In this document: one piece after another, positions 41,288-49,572 of the stretch
How positions within the stretch are numbered: position 1 is the stretch's first letter
Layout of the letters: the number at the start of each line of letters is the position of its first letter
Source: Ruminococcus_G sp050944435
GTDB lineage: Bacteria > Bacillota > Clostridia > Lachnospirales > Lachnospiraceae
Direction: 5' to 3'
NCBI GenBank assembly: GCA_050944435.1
Contig: JBMNRB010000004.1
Span: 1 to 64,000, forward strand
DNA: 64,000 nucleotides
Notes under the pieces: generated by a model
What the model was told of the DNA's origin: nothing
The model's database searches: none
Seen by the model: the letters and a program-made list of their open reading frames with translations, nothing else
Program-made: the position numbers and the translations under genes

Positions 41288-42244
41288 TTATATCGCCAGA
41301 AGCGCTATCATACATAAAACTGCCGTAACAACCGAAAAGACAGCTACCACCTGTGTTTCCGACCACCCGCACAATTCAAAGTGGTGATGAATGGGGGCCA
41401 TTTTGAAAATACGCTTTCCGCCGGTCTTTTTAAAATAAGTAACCTGAATGATAACGGAAAGTACTTCGATCATATAGATCAGTCCCACAATCAGCAGAAA
41501 CAGCGGCATCTGCAGCATATATGCAGTTCCCGCCACAAAGCCTCCCAGAGCCAGGGAACCGGTATCCCCCATGAATACTCTGGCAGGAAAAACATTGAAC
41601 AGCAGAAATCCCATCAGGCTTCCCACCACCGCACAGGTGATCGGTTCAATTCCGCTGTGATTTCCAATGGCTACAACACTGAAAAAGGTAGCTACCATAA
41701 TCGTTACGCTGGAAGCCAGGCCATCCAGGCCGTCGGTAAAATTCACACCGTTCACCGTTCCAATTACGGCGAAAAACAAAAGAGGAACCGCTATCCAGCC
41801 AATGTCCAGATAATATCCTCCGCTGAAAGGTACCAGCAGCGTCAGCTCCACATCGGTAAAAAGAATCATATATACGGCAAAAATTCCGGTCACAATGATC
41901 TGCAGAAACATCTTCTGCATCGGCATCAGACCGTCGGAACGTTTCAGCACTACTTTCAGATAATCATCCAGAAAACCGATCAGCCCAAAACCCAGGGTTA
42001 AGAAAAGAATCGGGATTACATTGGGATAGTCTTTTACATAAAAGAGTGAAGTCACCGTAGTTGCAATTAAAAAGATCAGACCTCCCATAGTGGGGGTTCC
42101 CGCCTTTTTCAGATGGGACTGCACCCCATCCACCCTCTCTGTCTGTCCCACTTTCAGTCTGCGCAGAAAGGGGATAATAAAGGGCGACAGCACCACGCTG
42201 ATCAAAAAAGAAATAATAACCGGAATCACTACTTTAAAATCCAT
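41288..42244 (-). CDS. mraY: Phospho-N-acetylmuramoyl-pentapeptide-transferase
   Basis: 318 residues with ten predicted TM helices. MraY motifs are visible: KKAGTPTMGGL (about 46), LGFGLIGFLDDYLKVVLKRS (about 85, catalytic Asp pair), NFTDGLDGLASS (about 165), and the histidine motif MAPIHHHFELCG (about 282-292). It transfers phospho-MurNAc-pentapeptide to undecaprenyl phosphate to form lipid I. The start is ATG 42244 with GAGGTGG. It is 99 bases after spoVD. Confidence 0.97.
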   Translation of the reverse strand: MDFKVVIPVIISFLISVVLSPFIIPFLRRLKVGQTERVDGVQSHLKKAGTPTMGGLIFLIATTVTSLFYVKDYPNVIPILFLTLGFGLIGFLDDYLKVVLKRSDGLMPMQKMFLQIIVTGIFAVYMILFTDVELTLLVPFSGGYYLDIGWIAVPLLFFAVIGTVNGVNFTDGLDGLASSVTIMVATFFSVVAIGNHSGIEPITCAVVGSLMGFLLFNVFPARVFMGDTGSLALGGFVAGTAYMLQMPLFLLIVGLIYMIEVLSVIIQVTYFKKTGGKRIFKMAPIHHHFELCGWSETQVVAVFSVVTAVLCMIALLAI

Positions 42245-42343
42245 AATCCACCTCATTTTTATTCTTTGGTTCATTTTCTCTGCGGGCAGCGCCTGTATAC
42301 AACAGACACTACCCAAACAGTATAAAGCTTTTCGAATGAATAA

Positions 42344-44077
42344 TCAACCGTTTTGCCTTTCAATATTCAGGTAGGGCAGAACATTTTCAAATACCCGCTT
42401 CATCACCGGCGCCGCAATGGTCCCTCCGTAATAAACGCCCTGGGGATCATGAATGATGCAGATGCCCAGCACTTTAGGATCATCTGCCGGAGCAAATCCC
42501 AAAAAAGAGGAAATATATACATTGGCGCTTCTGGGCAAGGTCTGGGATGTGGCTGTTTTTCCGCCGATCGCATATCCCTCAATATATGCGTTTTTCCCTG
42601 AACCTTCCGACACTACTTTTTCCAGAATATAGCGCATAGTCTCTGACGTTTCTTCTGATACGACGGATTCTGCGGCTTCATATTTCAGCGTATCAATCAG
42701 CACCATATCGTCATCCCTTACCTCCACTCCAAAATGGGGGGTAACCCTGGTGCCGCCGTTGATGATCGATGAGGCGGTCACCGCCAGCTGGATGGGAGTG
42801 ATCTGGAAAGACTGGCCAAAAGCCATCGTGGCCAATTCCACCTGCCCTATATTTTCTTTTTTATGCATAATGGTGGACGCCTCGCCCGGGAGATCAATCC
42901 CCGTCTTTGTCATCAGGCCGAAATCCTGAAAATATTGATAAAATTTATCTACTCCCAGCCGCAGCCCTACATCGATAAATACAGGATTGCAGGAATTCTG
43001 CGCCCCTTCCAGAAAAGTTTCCGCCCCGTGTCCCGTCCGTTTATGGCAGTGAATCCGCCGGTCTTCCACTACACGGTAACCCGGACAGGAAAAGGTATCT
43101 GAAAGGGAAACTACCCCCTCTTCCAGACCGGCAGCGGCCGTGATGATTTTAAAGGTGCTTCCCGGTTCATAGGTATCGTTAATACAGATATTTCTCCACA
43201 TCTGGTTTCTTAAATCCTGGATCTCTTCTTCCGTTTTCCCCTCCGTATCTGTGCCGTCCAGCAGCGTAAAGGGATCGTTCAGATGAAATTCCGGCACATT
43301 GGCCATCCCGTATATTTCACCGTTTTGGGGATTCATCAACAGAATGGATACCCGGTCAGCCTGTTTTTCCTCCATCACCTTCTCCGCTTCCTGCTGGAGG
43401 TAACGCTGTATATTATAATCCATGCTGATATGAAGATTATAGCCGGCCACCGCCTCCACCCGGCTCTCGCCGATTTCATCCACTTCTACCCCCCGGGCGT
43501 CGGTCGTGGTCAGAATCTTCCCGTCGATTCCTTCCAAAACAGAATCGTACTGTACCTCCAGGCCGATAATCCCCTGATTATCTCCTCCGGTGAAACCCAG
43601 TACCCGGGATGCCAGATCATCATAGGGGTAATACCGCTTAAAATCTTCGTCCACCTTGACCCCGGCCAGATTATACTCCCGTATCCTGTCTCCCGTTTCC
43701 TTTGGCACATTAGTCTTTATTCTTTCAATGGAACTGACCTTTTCCACCCGTTTTTTCGCTTCTTCCTCTGTGATTTCCAGTTCCTTAACCAGCATTTCCA
43801 CCACTTTCTGAGGTTCTTCTATCTGGCTGTGAATCACGGATATGGTGCAGACCGCCCTGTTGTCCGCCAGAACAACTCCATTTCTGTCGATAATTTTTCC
43901 TCTGGCCGCTTTGATATCCCGCTCCCTCTCATGAAGATCATCAGCCTTTTCTGTATAATAGTCCGCCCGAATCACCATCAGATAAAACAAACGTCCCGCC
44001 AGACCGGCCATCATTGCCATACAAACGGCAAACACAATTACCGTTTTCTTCTTATTATATGTTTTATTCTTTTTCAC
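42344..44077 (-). CDS. spoVD: SpoVD-like class B penicillin-binding protein
   Basis: 577 residues. A TM anchor (about 11-33) is followed by the PBP dimerisation domain and the transpeptidase domain with STFK (307-310) and SCN (362-364). The third motif reads KTAT (507-510) instead of KTGT. It has no C-terminal PASTA domain. It crosslinks peptidoglycan outside the membrane. The start is GTG 44077, six bases from GGGAG. It follows pbpB, but a terminator and a sigma-E-like promoter lie in the 103-base gap, which supports a spore cortex role as for B. subtilis SpoVD. The pair with spoVE further down suits a SEDS/PBP module. Confidence 0.88.
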   Translation of the reverse strand: MKKNKTYNKKKTVIVFAVCMAMMAGLAGRLFYLMVIRADYYTEKADDLHERERDIKAARGKIIDRNGVVLADNRAVCTISVIHSQIEEPQKVVEMLVKELEITEEEAKKRVEKVSSIERIKTNVPKETGDRIREYNLAGVKVDEDFKRYYPYDDLASRVLGFTGGDNQGIIGLEVQYDSVLEGIDGKILTTTDARGVEVDEIGESRVEAVAGYNLHISMDYNIQRYLQQEAEKVMEEKQADRVSILLMNPQNGEIYGMANVPEFHLNDPFTLLDGTDTEGKTEEEIQDLRNQMWRNICINDTYEPGSTFKIITAAAGLEEGVVSLSDTFSCPGYRVVEDRRIHCHKRTGHGAETFLEGAQNSCNPVFIDVGLRLGVDKFYQYFQDFGLMTKTGIDLPGEASTIMHKKENIGQVELATMAFGQSFQITPIQLAVTASSIINGGTRVTPHFGVEVRDDDMVLIDTLKYEAAESVVSEETSETMRYILEKVVSEGSGKNAYIEGYAIGGKTATSQTLPRSANVYISSFLGFAPADDPKVLGICIIHDPQGVYYGGTIAAPVMKRVFENVLPYLNIERQNG

Positions 44078-44104
44078 AGAGAGCTCCCGGTCTTATCTCG
44101 CTAT

Positions 44105-44133
44105 ACTTTATGGAATTTTCGCCGCTTTTATGC
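44105..44133 (-). promoter_or_regulatory. Candidate sigma-E promoter of spoVD
   Basis: On the minus strand, GCATAAA (44127-44133), 14 bp and CATAAAGT (44105-44112). This resembles the sigma-E pattern KMATATT, 14 bp, CATACAHT, with 5 of 7 and about 6 of 8 matches. It is about 28 bases before the spoVD start codon. The match is by eye. Confidence 0.55.
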
Positions 44134-44168
44134 AAAAAGAAAGACCGGCAGCTTTCCTGCCGGCCTTT
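44133..44168 (-). terminator. Intrinsic terminator between pbpB and spoVD
   Basis: Stem AAAGG-CCGGCAG, loop GAAAG, CTGCCGG-TCTTT, followed by CTTTTT on the minus strand, directly after the pbpB stop codon. It partly overlaps the -35 of the candidate sigma-E promoter. Confidence 0.8.
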
Positions 44169-44180
44169 CCGGTTTTCTTT

Positions 44181-46391
44181 TTATTCCAATCCAGCTTCCT
44201 CGTTGGTTATGCCCTCGTCCGTCGCTGTATTTCCTCCGGTGATTTCTTCATCGTCTTCCGGCGGATCCGGAACATCCGTGTCGGAAACTGCTTCCTGAGA
44301 GAGTCCTTCGCTGCTTTCCTGTTCTTCCCCTTCTGAATCGCTGCTGTCTTCCTCCGATGTATCCTCTTCAGACTCCTCTTCTGCCGACGTATCTTCGCCG
44401 TCTTCTTCCAACTCTTCTTCGTCGTATCCTTTTACTTCCCCTTCCATATCCAGAATTTCCTCCACAGTATAAGAATTGACCGTTCCGTCTGTTTCTTCAT
44501 CCTGGAAAATATTCATATAAGGAAGGATTTCCCGCATAATCTGATTTACCAGATACTGCGCGTACACGCTGGTGGCCTGATTTTCCACGTTGGGTTCGTC
44601 CACAACCGCATAGACCACTACTTCAGGGTCATCCAGCGGCGCAAAGCCCACAAAAGATACCAGGTATTTTCCATTGCCCCTGGGCAGCTTCTGCGCCGTT
44701 CCCGTCTTTCCGCCCATGCTGTAGCCTTCAACTTTGGCGTATTTTCCGGTACCGTCGCTCTCCACAACGCTTCCCATATATTCCCTGATATGAGAAGACA
44801 CCTCTTCTGAAAGAGTCTGTTTCATCAGTTCCGGTTCAATATTTTCCTCCACGCCGCCCTCACTGTTTAAGATTTGCTTTACGATATGAGGACGATAATA
44901 GTAGCCGCCGTTGATGCAGGAAGAAATTGCCGCCGCCTCCTGTATCATGGTACAGGTGAATCCCTGTCCGAAGGAACAGGTGGCCAGCTCCGCCTGCCCC
45001 ATGGAAGAGGTATCGTAGATAATTCCCGACGCCTCGCCCGGGAGATCAATCCCTGTTTTGCTTCCGAAATTGAATACGTTCTGCTGATAATCTACGAACT
45101 CATCCACACCCATGGCTTCCGCAATCTGCATCATGGCATCGTTGCAGGAATTTTTCAGCGTCTCCGACAAGGTCTGTGTTTCATGGGCGCTGGGATATAC
45201 GGAACATTTGATGGTTCTGTCAGCCACCACCTGGTACCCGTCACAGTAAAATGTATCATCGTAAGAAATGGAACCGCTCTCCAAACCGGCTCCCACCGTC
45301 ATGGGTTTCACCGTAGACCCAGGTTCAAAAGCATCGCTGATGCAGTAATTTTTCCATATCTCATTAAGGTTTTCCAGCATATCCTCGTCGGACATGGCAT
45401 TAATCTCTTCTTGCGTATAAAATGGCGTCAGATCCCTGGGATTATTCAAATCATAGGAGTTGTTGCTTGCCATGGCCAAAACCTCTCCTGTGTCCGGATC
45501 CATTACCACTACGCCCACATTTTCCGCGCCTTCTTCTCCATTGGGACCGCCTGCCAGTCCCACCAGCAGTTCATTGATGTATTTCTCAACAATTTCCTGA
45601 ATGTTAACGTCCAATGTGGAAACCACACTGTTTCCATCCTCCGCTTCGATGATGGTCTGCTCCACATCGGCATCGGAATTAAAATATCCATACTGTCGGC
45701 CATTGGTTCCGTTTAAGGTACTGGAGTAATATCCCTCGATTCCCCAGTCGGCCGTATCACCGGAATAGGTGAATCCGATCACATCACAGGCCAGTGAATC
45801 CAATGGATAAGTCCTCAGATAATTTTCTTCAAACCATACACCCTGTACGTTCTGACGCTGTGCTTTTTCCTCGTCCGTCAGCTCTTTTCCTTCCGTATTG
45901 CAATAATCCTCAAACTCCTGTTTATCTGTAATGGAAAGTTCTCTTTGAATAATCTGATACTGGCTGGACTGAGTCTCCTCGCTGGTTAGTTTTTCCCGAA
46001 TCATTTCTTCATCCAGACCCAGGATGGATACCAACGCATTGACTGTGGGTTCAATATAGTCCTCATCGGAATTTACTACTTTACAGTCCAGAATTACATT
46101 GTAAACTTTCTCGCTGGTAGCCAGAATTGTACCGTTGGTATCCAGAATATCCCCTCTTTTAAAAGGAATAACACGGCTTTCATACTGCTGCTGTGACTGC
46201 GTCAGCACTTGTCTTTTGTATTTGTCTCCGCTGGTGGCATTGATATATGTGATTCTGACGGCTAAACCGACTAAAGCCAGTATGACCACGCCAAATGACC
46301 ATACCAGCTTCCTCCTCATTTTAATATTCAGCTTTCGTTCTTTGAAAACATTTTTTTTATGTCTTTTCGTATTTCTTCGTCTTTTTTCCAA
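44181..46391 (-). CDS. pbpB: Division class B penicillin-binding protein (PBP2B/FtsI type)
   Basis: 736 residues. It has a basic cytoplasmic tail, a TM helix (about 28-47), a dimerisation domain and transpeptidase motifs STVK (359-362), SCN (415-417) and KTGT (562-565). About 80 C-terminal residues (655-736) are dominated by Glu, Asp, Ser and Thr and contain no PASTA domain. It crosslinks septal peptidoglycan. The TTG start at 46391 follows AGGTG closely after the ftsL stop. The gene order ftsL-pbpB is conserved. The acidic tail resembles that of ftsQ in composition. Confidence 0.93.
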   Translation of the reverse strand: MEKRRRNTKRHKKNVFKERKLNIKMRRKLVWSFGVVILALVGLAVRITYINATSGDKYKRQVLTQSQQQYESRVIPFKRGDILDTNGTILATSEKVYNVILDCKVVNSDEDYIEPTVNALVSILGLDEEMIREKLTSEETQSSQYQIIQRELSITDKQEFEDYCNTEGKELTDEEKAQRQNVQGVWFEENYLRTYPLDSLACDVIGFTYSGDTADWGIEGYYSSTLNGTNGRQYGYFNSDADVEQTIIEAEDGNSVVSTLDVNIQEIVEKYINELLVGLAGGPNGEEGAENVGVVVMDPDTGEVLAMASNNSYDLNNPRDLTPFYTQEEINAMSDEDMLENLNEIWKNYCISDAFEPGSTVKPMTVGAGLESGSISYDDTFYCDGYQVVADRTIKCSVYPSAHETQTLSETLKNSCNDAMMQIAEAMGVDEFVDYQQNVFNFGSKTGIDLPGEASGIIYDTSSMGQAELATCSFGQGFTCTMIQEAAAISSCINGGYYYRPHIVKQILNSEGGVEENIEPELMKQTLSEEVSSHIREYMGSVVESDGTGKYAKVEGYSMGGKTGTAQKLPRGNGKYLVSFVGFAPLDDPEVVVYAVVDEPNVENQATSVYAQYLVNQIMREILPYMNIFQDEETDGTVNSYTVEEILDMEGEVKGYDEEELEEDGEDTSAEEESEEDTSEEDSSDSEGEEQESSEGLSQEAVSDTDVPDPPEDDEEITGGNTATDEGITNEEAGLE

Positions 46392-46404
46392 TTTTTACAC
46401 CTAC

Positions 46405-46899
46405 TTAAGTCCCGGGTACATCCCGATACTGCCGGACATAACTGTTGCCCGCCGTATCAAAGGTTATAATCTGTTCCTCTGTAGGATACTGCATTCCCAG
46501 TTCATTGATGGCTGTCTCTTTCACCTGTTCCAGATCAACGGACGCCATAACTGAATTATACAGCGCATCATTGTCTGCTTTCAGGCTGCTGAGTTCCGAT
46601 TCTGCACTGGCAATCGCTTCCGTCTGAGTGGTGAGGCGGGAACGAAGTCTTAAATAATTAACGCAAAGTCCCAATGCGATTACGGATATCAGCGCAAGAA
46701 ACAGCACATAGCCTCTGCTCATCTGCATGGCCTTTGCGCGATTTCTCTGCGTGGACACACTGACCGTTTTCCTCTTCTTCTGCTGTTTTCTCTCTTCTGG
46801 CTCTCTTTCCAGTTTCCTTACTGTATTGCCGCTGATATACGTTTGTCCCCTGTAATAATAATCCGATCTTGAATTTACCCTTCTGGATGGATTTGCCAT
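46405..46899 (-). CDS. ftsL: FtsL-like septum protein
   Basis: 164 residues. A basic N-terminal region (about 1-60; RKLEREPEERKQQKKRK) precedes a single TM segment (about 66-84) and a short extracytoplasmic coiled coil (about 88-130). Its length, topology and place between rsmH and pbpB match FtsL; sequence conservation is naturally low, so context carries the call. It binds DivIC and DivIB to help assemble the septal synthase. The start ATG 46899 has AGGAG. It overlaps no gene, with 13 bases to pbpB. Confidence 0.82.
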   Translation of the reverse strand: MANPSRRVNSRSDYYYRGQTYISGNTVRKLEREPEERKQQKKRKTVSVSTQRNRAKAMQMSRGYVLFLALISVIALGLCVNYLRLRSRLTTQTEAIASAESELSSLKADNDALYNSVMASVDLEQVKETAINELGMQYPTEEQIITFDTAGNSYVRQYRDVPGT

Positions 46900-46915
46900 T
46901 TTATTTCTCCTAACT

Positions 46916-47872
46916 TCAAGACTGATTTTCCCGGTTTTTTATCTTTTCAAACACGCGCAGCTTCGCACTTTTTGACCGCGGATTTTCAGCGATCTCCTGT
47001 TCTGTCGGCAATATGGGCCTGCGGGTAATCACTCTCCCCTTTGATTTCTTTCCGCAGACGCATACCGGAAAATCCGGCGGACATGTACATGGATTTTCGT
47101 TCTTTCTGAATATGGTTTTCACAATGCGGTCTTCCAGAGAATGGAAAGTGATGACACAGATCCTGCCGCCGTCTCCCAGCAGCTCAATCATATCATCCAG
47201 AGAACGCTGCAGAACCTCCAGTTCCTGATTCAACTCAATGCGGATAGCCTGAAAAGTTCTTTTGGCGGGGTGTCCTCCCACCGCCCTCATTTTCATGGGA
47301 ATCGCATGTTTAACAATCTCCGCCAACTCTCCCGTGGTATTCACCGGAGCGTTCTCTCTGGCTTTTACAATGTGCTTTGCAATATTCCTGGCGAACTTAT
47401 CTTCCCCATAATCACGGATAATTCGATACAATTCCGATTCACTGTACGTATTTACAATATCCCGGGCCGTTTTTTCCTGCCTCTGATCCATGCGCATATC
47501 GAGAGGCGCATCCACTCGGTAGGTAAAACCTCTCTCAGCCGTATCCAATTGATAGGAGGATACGCCCAGATCCAATACAATCCCGTCAACTTCCCAGAAT
47601 CCCAGATTGTGCACTTCCCGGATCATGCTGCAATAGTTACTGCGGATAATGATCGTCTGACTCTCATAGTTTTTCAACCGTTCCACTGCGGTCTCTATTG
47701 CAGCAGCATCCTGGTCTATCCCTATAAATCTCCCCGTGGCAGACAACTGTTTGCAAACCTCCAGAGCATGTCCCGCTCCTCCCAGCGTACCGTCGACATA
47801 AACTCCGTCGGGCTTCACCTTTAAATTTTCAATCGTTTCCTGAAGTAATACCGATTTGTGTTTAAATTCCAA
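46916..47872 (-). CDS. rsmH: 16S rRNA (cytosine-1402-N4)-methyltransferase
   Basis: 318 residues. HKSVLLQETIENL opens the protein, followed by the SAM site DGTLGGAGHA (about 28-37) and IGIDQD, then DLGVSSYQLDTAERGFTYRVDAPLDMRM and KRTFQAIRIELNQEL. It methylates C1402 in the decoding region of 16S rRNA. The start is TTG 47872, seven bases from AGGAG. It follows mraZ in the usual dcw order. Confidence 0.96.
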   Translation of the reverse strand: MEFKHKSVLLQETIENLKVKPDGVYVDGTLGGAGHALEVCKQLSATGRFIGIDQDAAAIETAVERLKNYESQTIIIRSNYCSMIREVHNLGFWEVDGIVLDLGVSSYQLDTAERGFTYRVDAPLDMRMDQRQEKTARDIVNTYSESELYRIIRDYGEDKFARNIAKHIVKARENAPVNTTGELAEIVKHAIPMKMRAVGGHPAKRTFQAIRIELNQELEVLQRSLDDMIELLGDGGRICVITFHSLEDRIVKTIFRKNENPCTCPPDFPVCVCGKKSKGRVITRRPILPTEQEIAENPRSKSAKLRVFEKIKNRENQS

Positions 47873-47924
47873 TTTGATACTCCTGTCCAGCCATTACGTA
47901 CGGCATATGACATATTCTGTCATA

Positions 47925-48356
47925 TTATATCACAATTCCCATATCCTGCATACCCTCTGCAATGGAATCCATATCGTCATAATTGCTGTTTTCTATCCAC
48001 TTGGATTTACTCCAAATCTCAATTCTGTTAATGCTTCCAGTAAGTACTACATCTTTTTCCAGACCTGCAAATTCCCGCAGCGTCGCCGGCACGAGAATTC
48101 TCCCCTGCTTGTCCAGTTCACAGACGGTGGCGCCTGCGACAAAGAAACGTGTAAAGGTTCTGGCATTTTTGTTCGTAAGTGGTAAGGCCCTCAGCTTTTC
48201 TTCGAAAGCATTCCATTCATCCATGGGGTAAATTGATAAACATCCGTCTAATCCCTTCGTCAGAACAAACTCTTCTCCCAAAAGCTCTCTGAACTTAGCC
48301 GGTATGATTAATCTCCCCTTCGCGTCAATTGAATGACTGTATTCTCCCATGAACAT
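47925..48356 (-). CDS. mraZ: Transcriptional regulator MraZ
   Basis: 143 residues with two AbrB-like repeats: GEYSHSIDAKGRLIIPAKFRE (about 3-23) and VCELDKQGRILVPATLREFAG (about 77-98). It represses its own dcw operon by binding tandem repeats. I take the ATG at 48356 (MFMGEY), nine bases from GAGG; a longer reading would run back into its operator. It is the first gene of the cluster. Confidence 0.95.
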   Translation of the reverse strand: MFMGEYSHSIDAKGRLIIPAKFRELLGEEFVLTKGLDGCLSIYPMDEWNAFEEKLRALPLTNKNARTFTRFFVAGATVCELDKQGRILVPATLREFAGLEKDVVLTGSINRIEIWSKSKWIENSNYDDMDSIAEGMQDMGIVI

Positions 48357-48420
48357 AAACAAAAACCTCTTTCGTTGGAAGTGTATTTCTCCCCTGCACT
48401 TCCGATAGCCGTTATGGAAA

Positions 48421-48473
48421 GAACTGCCACATTCCCCCCATCCTCCACCACTATCTACCACTTGCCACCACTT
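48421..48473 (-). promoter_or_regulatory. MraZ operator, tandem 10-bp repeats
   Basis: On the minus strand, five consecutive 10-mers read AAGTGGTGGC, AAGTGGTAGA, TAGTGGTGGA, GGATGGGGGG and AATGTGGCAG, with a core GTGG in register. MraZ proteins bind tandem TGG-type repeats with about 10-bp spacing upstream of mraZ. They lie immediately downstream of the predicted transcription start. Confidence 0.8.
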
Positions 48474-48481
48474 ATGCATTT

Positions 48482-48510
48482 ATATTACCCCACTTCCCTC
48501 AAAAAAACAA
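48482..48510 (-). promoter_or_regulatory. Promoter of the dcw cluster
   Basis: TTGTTT (48505-48510), 17-bp spacer, TAATAT (48482-48487) on the minus strand. The spacer contains another AGTGGGG, similar to the operator repeats just downstream. Confidence 0.65.
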
Positions 48511-48565
48511 GCCTTTCATCTGGATTTTTTTTAGAACTTTTTGTGAAAAAATCAGGCGGTTTCGA

Positions 48566-48600
48566 CATAAAAAAAGGAGAAATCCACAATGATTTCTCCT
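48566..48600 (-). terminator. Intrinsic terminator after lgt
   Basis: The 11-bp perfect stem AAGGAGAAATC/GATTTCTCCTT (573-583 with 590-600, plus 48,000), followed on the minus strand by a T-run. It isolates lgt from the dcw promoter. Confidence 0.88.
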
Positions 48601-48617
48601 TAAACCCAAATTATGGT

Positions 48618-49511
48618 CTATTCTTGAGATGCATCCACAACATCTTGTGTCTGTTCTTTTTTCTTTCTCTTCTTTCTCACGCATATAATTGCAATGGAGG
48701 CCCCCACTGCCAGACATATGGATAATACCTGGGATACCGGTATTCCCACCACAGGCAGCAGCAGCTGATCTGTACGCAGCCCTTCAATCCAGGCCCGTCC
48801 GATCCCATATCCCACCAGATAGAGAAGGAAAACTTCCCCGTCAAACTTTTTATGCTTTCTGTACAGCCACAACAGAATCAGGATTCCCAGATTCCACAGC
48901 CCTTCATACAGAAAAGTGGGATGAACCTGAATCATGTCCACTCCATTTACCGTGGTAAGATGATCCCACATCTGCTGTGTAATTTCATTCTCCCGCACCG
49001 CCGATACCGGAAGCTGCATAGCAAAAATGTTGTCCGTATAACCGCCGAAAGCTTCCCGGTTAAAAAAGTTTCCCCATCGTCCGATGATCTGTCCCAGCAG
49101 AAGCCCCGGCGCAATGCAGTCTGTCATAATGGAAAATTTCATCTTTCTGACCCTGGAATAAAGATATACCGCAATAGTTGCACCGATGATGCCGCCGTAA
49201 ATGGCCAGCCCGCCATGACGGATGTTGAAAATTTCCAGCAGGTTGTCTTTATAAAGATCCCATGCAAAAATCACGTAATATATTCTGGCTCCAATGACTC
49301 CAACCACAAGGCCTATCATCAGCATATCCCAGTAACGGTCTGTGTCCTGCCCCAGTCTTTTCGCTTCTTTCAGAACCAGGCCCATGCCCAGCATCATGCC
49401 CAGTACTACAGCTACGCCGTAATATGCAATTTCAATGCCGAATACGTGAAAAGTTTTCCCCACATGGTCCAGATAAATGCCCAAGTTGGGAAAATTAATC
49501 GCCATATCCAT
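48618..49511 (-). CDS. lgt: Prolipoprotein diacylglyceryl transferase
   Basis: 297 residues, seven TM segments. Motifs include YGVAVVLGMMLG, GARIYYVIF, HGGLAIYGGIIGA (His region about 100), and the family signature GRWGNFFNREAFGG (about 143-156). It transfers diacylglycerol to the Cys of lipoprotein signals; two lipoproteins are encoded in this window (the importer binding proteins). The start is ATG 49511, with GAAGGTG. It follows ychF after 61 bases and ends in a terminator. Confidence 0.96.
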   Translation of the reverse strand: MDMAINFPNLGIYLDHVGKTFHVFGIEIAYYGVAVVLGMMLGMGLVLKEAKRLGQDTDRYWDMLMIGLVVGVIGARIYYVIFAWDLYKDNLLEIFNIRHGGLAIYGGIIGATIAVYLYSRVRKMKFSIMTDCIAPGLLLGQIIGRWGNFFNREAFGGYTDNIFAMQLPVSAVRENEITQQMWDHLTTVNGVDMIQVHPTFLYEGLWNLGILILLWLYRKHKKFDGEVFLLYLVGYGIGRAWIEGLRTDQLLLPVVGIPVSQVLSICLAVGASIAIICVRKKRKKKEQTQDVVDASQE

Positions 49512-49572
49512 GTTCTGTCACCTTCTTTCTGTCTGTTTACCCCTGGCGGATACTCAGCTTTTCTCTCCGGCA

